Shown piece by piece: positions 17,521-24,588 of a stretch of DNA of 64,000 nt. The stretch comes from Cerina sp048266425 (GTDB taxonomy: Bacteria > Bacteroidota > Bacteroidia > Flavobacteriales > Flavobacteriaceae). Numbering within the stretch: the first letter of the stretch is position 1; every line of letters starts with the position of its first letter. The notes under the pieces were generated by a model. It was given only the letters and a program-made list of their open reading frames with translations, did not search any database and had not been told where the DNA came from. The stretch lies in contig JBLWZN010000021.1 of assembly GCA_048266425.1 (NCBI GenBank), positions 11,482-75,481 on the forward strand. Reading direction: 5' to 3'. Position numbers and translations under genes: made by a program.

Positions 17521-18471
17521 TTATTGGTCGTTAAAGGTCGTTATTAACTTTTTTAACACTACCTGTGCCGCATAGGTCCGGTTATTGGCCTGTTCTATGA
17601 CAAGGGATTGTTCCCCGTCCAAAACCTCATCCGCAACGACCATATTTCTACGAACTGGCAGGCAATGCATAAACTTTGCCTTACCCAGTTTTTTGGCGGT
17701 CATGGTCCAATTGGCATCCTTATTGGTGACCTTGCCGTAATCGTTGTAATTGCTCCAGTTCTTTACATAGACAAAATCGGCGCCTTCCAATGCCTTTTCT
17801 TGATCATATTCAATTTTAACACCCTTGGTGATTTCTGGGTTCAGTTCATAGCCTTCGGGATGTGTAATTACAAAATCCATCTCATCCTGAAGCTGCATCA
17901 TTTCCACAAAGGAATTGGCAACCGCATGGGGCAGGGCCTTGGGGTGCGGAGCCCAAGATAGGACTACTTTAGGTCTTGACACCGTATTTTGTTCGGACAA
18001 GGTGATGGCATCCGCCAATGCCTGCAAGGGATGGCCCACCGAGCTTTCCATGTTTAGGATAGGGACGGTGGCGTACTTTTTAAAGGACTCTAGGACAATT
18101 TCATCTTCATCCTCTTCCCTATAGGCAAGACCGGCAAAGGCCCTAATGCCAATAATGTCGCAATATTGGGAAACCACTTGCGCGGCCTCCTTTACATGTT
18201 CGGAAGTACCTTGGTCCATCGTGGTGCCATCACCGTATTCCAAGGCCCAGCCTTCACTTCCAAAATTCATTACAATGACCTCCATCCCCAAATTCATAGC
18301 CGCTTTTTGGGTGCTGAGGCGTGTTCTAAGACTATTGTTAAAAAATAGGAGACAGATGGTCTTGCCCTTGCCCAGTTCTTGGTCAGCCTTAGGATTTTCT
18401 TTTAATTTCCTGGCCATGGCGACCCAATCTGGCAGTGAATCGATGTCTTTTATGGAAAGGTAGTTTTTCAT
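17521..18471 (-). CDS. argF': N-acylornithine carbamoyltransferase (acetyl or succinyl form)
   Basis: A 316-residue carbamoyltransferase of the N-acylornithine type. It has the carbamoyl-phosphate loop FFNNSLRTRLST (residues 43-54), MDQGTSEH (85-92), the ESSVGHPLQALAD stretch and HCLPVRR near the C-terminus. Ordinary ornithine carbamoyltransferase has STRTR and HCLP-x-F; the substrate-proline/arginine arrangement here follows the Xanthomonas/Bacteroides acyl enzymes. At position 90 there is Ser, where I align Glu92 of the X. campestris acetyl enzyme and Pro90 of the B. fragilis succinyl enzyme, which suggests succinylornithine as substrate. It lies 46 bases after proB. Confidence 0.93.
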   Translation of the reverse strand: MKNYLSIKDIDSLPDWVAMARKLKENPKADQELGKGKTICLLFFNNSLRTRLSTQKAAMNLGMEVIVMNFGSEGWALEYGDGTTMDQGTSEHVKEAAQVVSQYCDIIGIRAFAGLAYREEDEDEIVLESFKKYATVPILNMESSVGHPLQALADAITLSEQNTVSRPKVVLSWAPHPKALPHAVANSFVEMMQLQDEMDFVITHPEGYELNPEITKGVKIEYDQEKALEGADFVYVKNWSNYNDYGKVTNKDANWTMTAKKLGKAKFMHCLPVRRNMVVADEVLDGEQSLVIEQANNRTYAAQVVLKKLITTFNDQ

Positions 18472-18517
18472 TGTGCAAAAAAGTTACAAGTTATTCTAAA
18501 AAGTAAGTGGTAAGAAG

Positions 18518-19291
18518 CTAGGTCCCACCGTTAACTATTTTGGTGAATTTGCGCTTCCTATCCATTGCATCCGTAATAAAGTTATCCCTTAACCCGTTGA
18601 CGATCCAAGTTTCTATCCCCGCAGCTTGTGCAATGGTCGCCGCCTCTATTTTGGACAACATCCCACCTGTACCGTGGGAGGATTTGGAAGCCCCTATTTC
18701 ATTTTTTAAATCCCCGATGTGGGAAACCTCGGTTATGGTCTCGGGCAAACTATTGCCTATGGAATCCTTGGTATAAATGCCATCGGTGTTGGTGGCTATG
18801 ATCAACAAATCCACTTTTAGCAACGCCGCGGTGAGCGCGGCCAGTTTGTCGTTGTCCCCAAATTGGATCTCATCGGTGGCCACGGTATCGTTCTCATTGA
18901 TTATGGGAATAAAATTGTTCTCTACAAGGACATTTATCGTATTGCTGATATTGATCTTGGAGGCCGGTTTTTCAAAATCGGAATAGGACAAAAGACATTG
19001 GGATGTAAAAAGGCCCAATTCCCGGAAATTTTCCTGAAATATTCTCATAAGGTGGGGCTGACCAATGGCGGCCAATGCTTGTTTTACATTGATATCTGCC
19101 CCATTGTGCTCCAGTTTTACGAATTGCCTGGCGGCGGCAATGGCACCAGAGCTCACAATGATAAACTCATAACCGTCCTTTAGGGAAGCGATCTGCCTAC
19201 CGATATCCTCGATCTTTCCCCTGGAAATTTGATCGGTTTCCTTGGTTAGGGTGTTGGTTCCGATTTTAAGTAAAATACGTTTCTTTTTCAT
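18518..19291 (-). CDS. proB: Glutamate 5-kinase without PUA domain
   Basis: A 257-residue amino-acid kinase, first step of proline synthesis. Motifs: LLKIGTNTLT at the N-terminus, FIIVSSGAIAAARQF, INENDTVATDEIQFGDNDKLAALTAALL and GTGGMLSKIEAA. It stops before the PUA domain that adds about 100 residues in the E. coli enzyme. It starts 4 bases after the argD stop. Its partner proA (glutamate-semialdehyde dehydrogenase) is not found in this window, so the proline pathway must be completed from another locus. Confidence 0.95.
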   Translation of the reverse strand: MKKKRILLKIGTNTLTKETDQISRGKIEDIGRQIASLKDGYEFIIVSSGAIAAARQFVKLEHNGADINVKQALAAIGQPHLMRIFQENFRELGLFTSQCLLSYSDFEKPASKINISNTINVLVENNFIPIINENDTVATDEIQFGDNDKLAALTAALLKVDLLIIATNTDGIYTKDSIGNSLPETITEVSHIGDLKNEIGASKSSHGTGGMLSKIEAATIAQAAGIETWIVNGLRDNFITDAMDRKRKFTKIVNGGT

Positions 19292-19295
19292 TTCT

Positions 19296-20423
19296 CTAAT
19301 CCAATTCTGTTTTTAGAGCCTTGAACAAAACATCGACATCTTTCTTGCTTATATTCAATGCGGGTAAAATCCGCAACAAATTTTTATTCTTTGCCCCGCC
19401 GGTAAAAATATGCTGGTTATGGATCAATTTCTTTCGCAGTTCGGCAACGTCAAAATCAAATTCCAACCCCAGCATTAGGCCCCTTCCCTTTACTTTGTGC
19501 ACTTGTGGCAATTCTTTTGCCTTTTGGACGAAGTAATCGTAAATATCCGAGGCATTTGCAACCAGATTTTCTTTTTCCATTACTTCGAGCACCGCCAGCC
19601 CTGCCGCACAGGCCAAATGGTTGCCGCCAAAGGTGGTGCCCAACAGGCCGTAGGAAGCTTCAATACTTTTGTGGATGAGAATGCCACCTATAGGGAATCC
19701 GTTGCCCATCCCTTTGGCTACCGTGATAATGTCGGGCTGTATGTTGTGGTGTTGAAACGCAAAAAACTTACCGCTCCTACCATATCCGCACTGTACTTCA
19801 TCGGCAATAAGGCTAACGTTTTCTTCTTTGCAAAGTTTGGCAACATTTTGGAAAAACGCGGTTGAGGGCTCGTCCAGTCCGCCCACACCTTGTATGGGCT
19901 CCAGGATTACCGCACAAACATCCCCTTTCCTTACTTCCGTTTTAAACCCATCCAAATCCTCGAAATTCAGGAAAGTCACTTTTTGCTGTTTGTTGAGGGG
20001 TGCATTTATTTTTTCGTTATCCGTTACGGCGACAGCGGCCGAGGTCCGTCCGTGAAAACTGTTCTTAAATGCAATGACCCTGGACTTCCCATTTTGAAAT
20101 GAGGCTAGTTTTAGGGCGTTTTCATTGGCTTCCGCACCCGAATTGCACAGGAAAAGATTGTAATCCTCGCAGCTCGATAATTTGCCCAACTTGGTGGCCA
20201 ATTCTACTTGCAACGGATTCTGTATGGCATTGCTGTAAAAGCCTATCTTTTCCAATTGGTCTTCGATCCGTTTTATGTAGTGTGGATGGGAATGGCCAAT
20301 GGAAATAACGGCATGGCCGCCATAAAAGTCCAGATATTCCTTGCCCTTGTCATCGGTGACCACAATTCCCTTGGCAGAGACCGGGGTTACGTCATAAAGG
20401 GGATATACATCAAATAGTTCCAT
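19296..20423 (-). CDS. argD: Acetylornithine aminotransferase (class III PLP)
   Basis: A 375-residue class III aminotransferase, the fourth step of N-acyl ornithine synthesis. It has the HAVISIGHSHPHY opening, NSGAEANENALKLA, FKNSFHGRT, LIADEVQCGYGRSGKFF and the PLP lysine in VAKGMGNGFPIGG. Length and order fit ArgD. It lies 215 bases after proC, in a gap with three inverted repeats, so this may be a secondary transcription or RNA-processing boundary. Proline and arginine branches share glutamate-derived intermediates, which explains their mixing. Confidence 0.95.
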   Translation of the reverse strand: MELFDVYPLYDVTPVSAKGIVVTDDKGKEYLDFYGGHAVISIGHSHPHYIKRIEDQLEKIGFYSNAIQNPLQVELATKLGKLSSCEDYNLFLCNSGAEANENALKLASFQNGKSRVIAFKNSFHGRTSAAVAVTDNEKINAPLNKQQKVTFLNFEDLDGFKTEVRKGDVCAVILEPIQGVGGLDEPSTAFFQNVAKLCKEENVSLIADEVQCGYGRSGKFFAFQHHNIQPDIITVAKGMGNGFPIGGILIHKSIEASYGLLGTTFGGNHLACAAGLAVLEVMEKENLVANASDIYDYFVQKAKELPQVHKVKGRGLMLGLEFDFDVAELRKKLIHNQHIFTGGAKNKNLLRILPALNISKKDVDVLFKALKTELD

Positions 20424-20438
20424 GATTTACTTTTTTAT

Positions 20439-20462
20439 TCATTCCCGTGAAGATGGGAGTCT
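20439..20462. repeat. Intercistronic palindromic repeat, copy 2
   Basis: TCATTCCCGTGAAGATGGGA then GTCT, just upstream of argD. It matches the style of the copies at 14431 and 21447: CCCG, a short spacer, then GGGA(A/G)TCT. Confidence 0.5.
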
Positions 20463-20529
20463 GTTGATTTTTAATTGAATTTTGATTTCAATTCTTTGGA
20501 TTGTGGCTTGGGCTTTCAACCCCTCCGTC

Positions 20530-20575
20530 TCCCGACGAAAAAGTCGGGATCCACCTCCCCTTGTCCAAGGGGAGG
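20530..20575. repeat. Two adjacent hairpins in the proC-argD gap
   Basis: Hairpin 1: TCCCGAC (20530-20536) with GTCGGGA (20543-20549). Hairpin 2: CCTCCCCTT (20554-20562), loop GTCC, AAGGGGAGG (20567-20575). Neither is followed by a U-run on the minus strand, so they look like mRNA-stabilising or mobile palindromic units rather than terminators. Confidence 0.6.
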
Positions 20576-20638
20576 AGCCGTATATGTCTTAATTTTAGCG
20601 CTTGGCGAAGGGCGATAAGCTTAAAGCTTTTCAAAATT

Positions 20639-21433
20639 CTAGTTTTTACTGATATGGCTTATTTTTTCATAGGATGCAACCATCCCACGGATCAGGGAAG
20701 AACTTAGGCCCTGGTGTTCCATTTCGTTGAGACCCTCAATGGTACAGCCCTTTGGTGTGGTAACCCTATCAATTTCCGCTTCCGGATGGCTTCCTGATTT
20801 TATTAACAGTTCTGCCGCACCGTTGCAGGTATACATGGCCAGTTCCTGTGCTTCTTTGGCATCAAAGCCCAATTGTATGGCACCTTGGGTGGTGGCGCGT
20901 ATCAATCGCATCCAAAAGGCAATCCCACTGGCACAGATTACGGTTGCGGCCTGCATTTTTTCCTCCGATATCTCTATGGAATGCCCCATCCTATTAAAAA
21001 TAGCCTTGGCTAGGTCAATCCTTTTTTTTCCCTTTTCGTTGCAGCAGATGCAGGTCATGGATTTGCCTACGGAAATGGCGGTATTGGGCATACTTCGGAT
21101 AATATTTTGATCCTTGCCAATAATCCTTTCAATACGATCTATACTAAAGCCAGTAATTGTGGATATGATTACGTGTTTATCGGTAAGCAAGTCCTTGGTC
21201 TCTTCCAGGATACCTTCCATTTGTCCGGGTTGGACGGCAAAAATGAGAATATCGGATTTTTGTACCGCTTCACGGTTATCCTTTGTAACGGTCACTATGC
21301 CATAGCTTTCCAACTCCTTTAATGAACCTGGCGTTCTTTTCGTAAGGTACATACTTGTGGCGCCATTGGAGGATAATATCCCATTGGCTATGGACAATCC
21401 CAAATTTCCGGTCCCTATTATGGCAATTTTCAT
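20639..21433 (-). CDS. proC: Pyrroline-5-carboxylate reductase
   Basis: A 264-residue NADPH-dependent enzyme that makes proline. It starts MKIAIIGTGNLGLSIANGI (Rossmann GxGxxG), has ILIFAVQPGQM, IIRSMPNTAISVG, and the C-terminal DRVTTPKGCTIEGL motif of P5CR. The ATG at 21433 is chosen since family members begin with MKIAIIG; an ATG at 21451 in the same frame lies within the palindromic repeat. It is 125 to 140 bases downstream of argC. Confidence 0.95.
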   Translation of the reverse strand: MKIAIIGTGNLGLSIANGILSSNGATSMYLTKRTPGSLKELESYGIVTVTKDNREAVQKSDILIFAVQPGQMEGILEETKDLLTDKHVIISTITGFSIDRIERIIGKDQNIIRSMPNTAISVGKSMTCICCNEKGKKRIDLAKAIFNRMGHSIEISEEKMQAATVICASGIAFWMRLIRATTQGAIQLGFDAKEAQELAMYTCNGAAELLIKSGSHPEAEIDRVTTPKGCTIEGLNEMEHQGLSSSLIRGMVASYEKISHISKN

Positions 21434-21446
21434 TTCTATTATTTTA

Positions 21447-21471
21447 GTCATCCCCGAAAAGACGGGAATCT
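21447..21471. repeat. Intercistronic palindromic repeat, copy 3
   Basis: GTCATCCCCGAAAAGACGGG followed by AATCT, in the argC-proC gap directly before proC. It shares the CCCCG-spacer-CGGGAATCT design with the copies before argH and argD. Confidence 0.5.
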
Positions 21472-21576
21472 GGTTACTTAGTTACTAGGTTATTGGGTCA
21501 TTCCAATTTTGGAGTTCGGTGTTTCAAGTTTCTGCTTACTGCAACTACCCACTGAATACTGATTTCACTTCGTTTT

Positions 21577-22551
21577 TTAAAAGACTCCAGCTTTCAAATG
21601 CAGCCCCATACTTTCATCTAGTCCGAACATCAGGTTCATATTTTGAACCGCTTGTCCGGAGGCACCTTTTAACAGGTTATCCTCTGCGGAGGTAATCAAC
21701 AGGGTGTTGTTGTGCTTATGCAGGTGTATATGGCATTGGTTGGTATTCACTACTTGTTTCAGGCTGATGGGTTCATCGGAAACATGGGTAAAAACGGCAT
21801 CTGCATAAAAATCCTTGTACAGCTTGATGGCTTCCGCCTCGCTACGATTATATTGGGTATAGGCCGTGGCGAAAATCCCTCGGGTAAAATTTCCTCGATT
21901 GGGCAGAAAGAACAATTCTCCCGTTTTGTCTTGAAACGTCTGCAAGCTTTCCTCAATTTCACCCAAATGCTGATGGGTAAAGGGCTTATACCAGGAAACA
22001 TTATTGGTGCGCCAGCTAAAATGCGAGGTTGGGGACAGGCTTACTCCTGCACCCGTACTCCCAGTTACTGCGTTGATGTGTACGGGATTGCCCAACATCC
22101 CCGCCCCGGCCAATGGTAATAGTGCCAATTGAACGGCGGTGGCAAAACAGCCTGGGTTGGCGATGTACCTTGCTTTTTTTATTTTTTCCCTATTGGTTTC
22201 CGGTAGGCCATAAATAAATTCCTTGCCGTTGAGTACCGCATCCTTTGCCAACCGGAAATCGTTGCTTAGGTCGATAATCCTGGTATTTGCCGAAAAGTCG
22301 TTTTCGTTCAGAAATTTGGTGGAATTGCCGTGTCCCAAGCATAAAAATACCACATCCACTTTCAGGTTCACTTCGCCGGTAAACTCCATCCCTGTTTCTC
22401 CGAGGAGGTCGGGATGGGCGGTGGATATCTTTTTTCCGGCCCGCGTGGTGCTGTATACAAAATCTATGGTTGTTTGTGGGTGGTGCAGCAATATTCGGAT
22501 GAGTTCCCCACCCGTATATCCAGAACCACCTATAATTCCTGCTTTAATCAT
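21577..22551 (-). CDS. argC: N-acetyl-gamma-glutamyl-phosphate reductase
   Basis: A 324-residue NADPH-dependent enzyme, third step of acylated ornithine synthesis. The N-terminal loop is GIIGGSGYTGGELIRILLHHP, and the catalytic Cys is in IANPGCFATAVQLAL. HFSWRTNNVSWYKPFTHQHLGEI is characteristic of the family. It overlaps the argG stop by 8 bases, so translation is coupled. No truncation is seen. Confidence 0.96.
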   Translation of the reverse strand: MIKAGIIGGSGYTGGELIRILLHHPQTTIDFVYSTTRAGKKISTAHPDLLGETGMEFTGEVNLKVDVVFLCLGHGNSTKFLNENDFSANTRIIDLSNDFRLAKDAVLNGKEFIYGLPETNREKIKKARYIANPGCFATAVQLALLPLAGAGMLGNPVHINAVTGSTGAGVSLSPTSHFSWRTNNVSWYKPFTHQHLGEIEESLQTFQDKTGELFFLPNRGNFTRGIFATAYTQYNRSEAEAIKLYKDFYADAVFTHVSDEPISLKQVVNTNQCHIHLHKHNNTLLITSAEDNLLKGASGQAVQNMNLMFGLDESMGLHLKAGVF

Positions 22552-23734
22552 TATTTTTATTTACATGATTGTATATTTTCCCTGGGGTGGACAATAGTTT
22601 TATAAAGCCTTTGGCCTCCTCGGCTGTCCAGCCCTTGTTCATCTCCCCATAACTTCCAAAGGAAGCGTTCATGAGGTCGTGTTCCGATGAAATTCCATCG
22701 AGTTGAAAGCGGTAGGGGTGCAGGCTAACAAATACGTCCCCGGAAACATTTTTCTGGGTATCGGTCAAAAAAGCCTCAATATTCCGCATTACCTCATCCA
22801 AATAATTGCCCTCGTGCAACAGCATTCCGTAAAAATTTCCCAATTGTTCCTTTTGGTACTGTTGCCATTTGCTCAAGGTGTGTTTTTCCAACAAATGATG
22901 TGCTTTTATGATAATCAGGGAAGCCGGAGCTTCAAAACCTACCCGGCCCTTGATCCCTATAATGGTATCGCCCACATGGATATCACGCCCTATGGCATAT
23001 TTGGAAGCAATGGCATTTAGCTTGACAATATTTTTTACAGGGGTGTCCGCTTCCCCGTCCAAGGCAACTAGCTCCCCTTTCTTAAAGGTCAGTTTTAATT
23101 TCTTGGGTTCGTGTTCTTGAAGCTGACTTGGGTAGGCACTATCCGGAAGTGGTTGATCGGAGGTCAATGTCTCCGTACCTCCCACTGAGGTGCCCCAAAG
23201 TCCCCTATTGATTGAATATTTGGCCTTTTCCCATGAATATTCAATTCCGTTTTTTTGCAAATACCCAATCTCCGCCTCCCGTGAAAGTTTATTGTCCCGT
23301 ATTGGGGTTATTATTTCTATTTCAGGGGCGATGATCTGAAAGATCATATCAAATCTTACTTGATCATTACCAGCGCCGGTACTGCCATGGGCAATATATT
23401 TGGCGTCTATTTTTTTGGCGTAATTCACAATTTCTATCGCCTGGATAATCCTTTCGGCACTTACCGACAGGGGATAGGTATTATTTTTAAGGACATTGCC
23501 AAAGATTAGGTATTTTACCACTTTTTCGTAAAAAGTGCTTACCGCATCCAAAGAGGTATAACTTGTAGCCCCTAGCTCCAATGCCTTGTTGTGGATAGTC
23601 TGTATTTCTTCCTTGGAGAACCCTCCCGTATTTACACTTACGGCATGCACTTCAAACCCTTTGTCTTGGGACAAATGTTTGGCGCAGTAGGAGGTGTCCA
23701 ATCCGCCGCTATAGGCTAAAACTAATTTTTTCAT
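22544..23734 (-). CDS. argG: Argininosuccinate synthase
   Basis: A 396-residue enzyme that joins citrulline and aspartate with ATP. The PP-loop LAYSGGLDTSYCAKHL is at the N-terminus, followed by KYIAHGSTGAGNDQVRFD, and FVSLHPYRFQLDG near the C-terminus. The start is taken as ATG at 23734; a TTG three bases further upstream is less likely. It lies about 11 bases after the GNAT gene and overlaps argC. Confidence 0.96.
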   Translation of the reverse strand: MKKLVLAYSGGLDTSYCAKHLSQDKGFEVHAVSVNTGGFSKEEIQTIHNKALELGATSYTSLDAVSTFYEKVVKYLIFGNVLKNNTYPLSVSAERIIQAIEIVNYAKKIDAKYIAHGSTGAGNDQVRFDMIFQIIAPEIEIITPIRDNKLSREAEIGYLQKNGIEYSWEKAKYSINRGLWGTSVGGTETLTSDQPLPDSAYPSQLQEHEPKKLKLTFKKGELVALDGEADTPVKNIVKLNAIASKYAIGRDIHVGDTIIGIKGRVGFEAPASLIIIKAHHLLEKHTLSKWQQYQKEQLGNFYGMLLHEGNYLDEVMRNIEAFLTDTQKNVSGDVFVSLHPYRFQLDGISSEHDLMNASFGSYGEMNKGWTAEEAKGFIKLLSTPGKIYNHVNKNND

Positions 23735-23745
23735 CAATTACTTTT

Positions 23746-24366
23746 TTATTTATCCTTCTTTTTTAAAAATAAGGATTCCTTGATGCTCTTGAGCCTGGTA
23801 AAGGCCTTGCTGTTCAAGGTTTCCTTTTTTGGTTGCTTCCCAGCGGTTGCCGGGTCGTAAAGCATTCCGGTGCAAAGGCACATCTTTCGCTCTGTCCTGG
23901 TAAGGATATCAAAATTTTTGCACGTTTGGCATCCTTTCCAGAATTCGTCATCGTCCGTAAGTTCGGAAAAGGTTACCGGTTTGTAGCCCAGTTCGTAATT
24001 CATTTTCATGACGGCCAACCCCGTTGTTATCCCAAATATTTTGGCATCCGGGAATTTGGACCTGGATAGGTCAAAAATTGCTTTTTTGATTTTTTTGGCC
24101 AAGCCCTGATTTCTGAAGTCGGGATGTACGATAAGGCCCGAGTTGGCGACAAACTTCTTGTTCCCGAACACTTCTATATAGCAGAAGCCGGCAAATTTAT
24201 CTCCCTCCAAGGCAATGATCGCGTTGCCGTTTCTTAGCCTTTGTTGAATATATTCCGGGGTTCGCTTCGCTATTCCCGTGCCCCGTATTTTTGCGGATTC
24301 CGCAATAGTATCGCATATAGCTTGGGCATATTTAAAATGGGATTCGTTAGCAATAACAATCTTCAT
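23746..24366 (-). CDS. GNAT acyltransferase at the head of the arginine operon, candidate N-acylglutamate synthase
   Basis: A 206-residue protein. Residues 1-140 are a GNAT domain with the acyl-CoA loop HPDFRNQGLAKKI (81-93). Residues 146-165 form a cysteine cluster C146-x2-C149-x13-C163-x-C165, probably a small metal site, then a basic tail. It is the first gene of the arginine operon. The pathway needs an enzyme that acylates glutamate, and no other candidate is present, so this is likely that enzyme. In Bacteroides thetaiotaomicron a GNAT beside argG/argC was assigned N-succinylglutamate synthase by mutant fitness (from memory). Acetyl versus succinyl use is not readable here. Confidence 0.75.
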   Translation of the reverse strand: MKIVIANESHFKYAQAICDTIAESAKIRGTGIAKRTPEYIQQRLRNGNAIIALEGDKFAGFCYIEVFGNKKFVANSGLIVHPDFRNQGLAKKIKKAIFDLSRSKFPDAKIFGITTGLAVMKMNYELGYKPVTFSELTDDDEFWKGCQTCKNFDILTRTERKMCLCTGMLYDPATAGKQPKKETLNSKAFTRLKSIKESLFLKKKDK

Positions 24367-24409
24367 TGAATGTTGCTTTAAAAAATTAATCTGAATAAAC
24401 GGTTGTTTG

Positions 24410-24506
24410 CCTTGTCTGGGGAAATGGACTCACCTATTTCCATAATTGAATGCACCCTTACGGGCGACGACGTGTAGGCGTAAATGAAGTAGTACGGGAC
24501 AAGGGC
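24410..24506 (-). promoter_or_regulatory. Predicted attenuator RNA of the arg operon
   Basis: The coding part of the leader contains CCTTGTC (minus strand, 24504 down to 24498), fully complementary to GACAAGG downstream (24416 down to 24410). The overlapping CCCTT can instead pair with AAGGG (24459 down to 24455), which begins in the leader stop codon. The two pairings exclude each other, and the second would be blocked by a ribosome stalled on the Arg codons. A further small hairpin (GGAAAT...ATTTCC) lies at about 24424-24445. No GC hairpin with a strong U-run was found, so control may act on translation or with a different terminator. Pairings are by eye, not folded. Confidence 0.5.
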
Positions 24507-24541
24507 CCGGAACAAATATATATGTATGCTTGTTTTTTCAT
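24458..24541 (-). CDS. Arginine leader peptide (27 codons) of the arg operon
   Basis: A short frame starting ATG at 24541 and stopping TAA at 24458-24460, too short for usual gene calling. It begins M-K-K-Q-A-Y and ends T-P-T-R-R-R-P. The three Arg codons (CGT CGT CGC, 24472 down to 24464) come just before the stop, with one more Arg at codon 16. It starts 8 bases after the -7 box of a consensus promoter and about 92 bases before the GNAT start. A run of the end product's codons in a promoter-proximal minigene is the classical mark of ribosome-mediated attenuation. The 66-codon frame overlapping it in another register (24378-24578) is judged a shadow. Confidence 0.75.
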   Translation of the reverse strand: MKKQAYIYICSGPLSRTTSFTPTRRRP

Positions 24542-24549
24542 TAGGATTC

Positions 24550-24578
24550 CAAAGGTACAAATTAAATTGATTTATCAA
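24550..24578 (-). promoter_or_regulatory. Promoter of the arginine operon
   Basis: On the minus strand TTG (24578-24576), 18 bases, then TACCTTTG (24557-24550). This is a perfect Bacteroidota promoter. It begins 11 bases after the glycosyltransferase stop and gives a very short or absent 5' leader before the Arg minigene. Confidence 0.75.
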
Positions 24579-24588
24579 GTTGTATCCC

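Noticed and set aside
24378..24578. A 66-codon frame on the minus strand overlapping the leader region
   Set aside because: It begins upstream of the promoter -7 box and lacks protein-like character; the Arg-rich frame in another register starts just behind the promoter and fits a leader.
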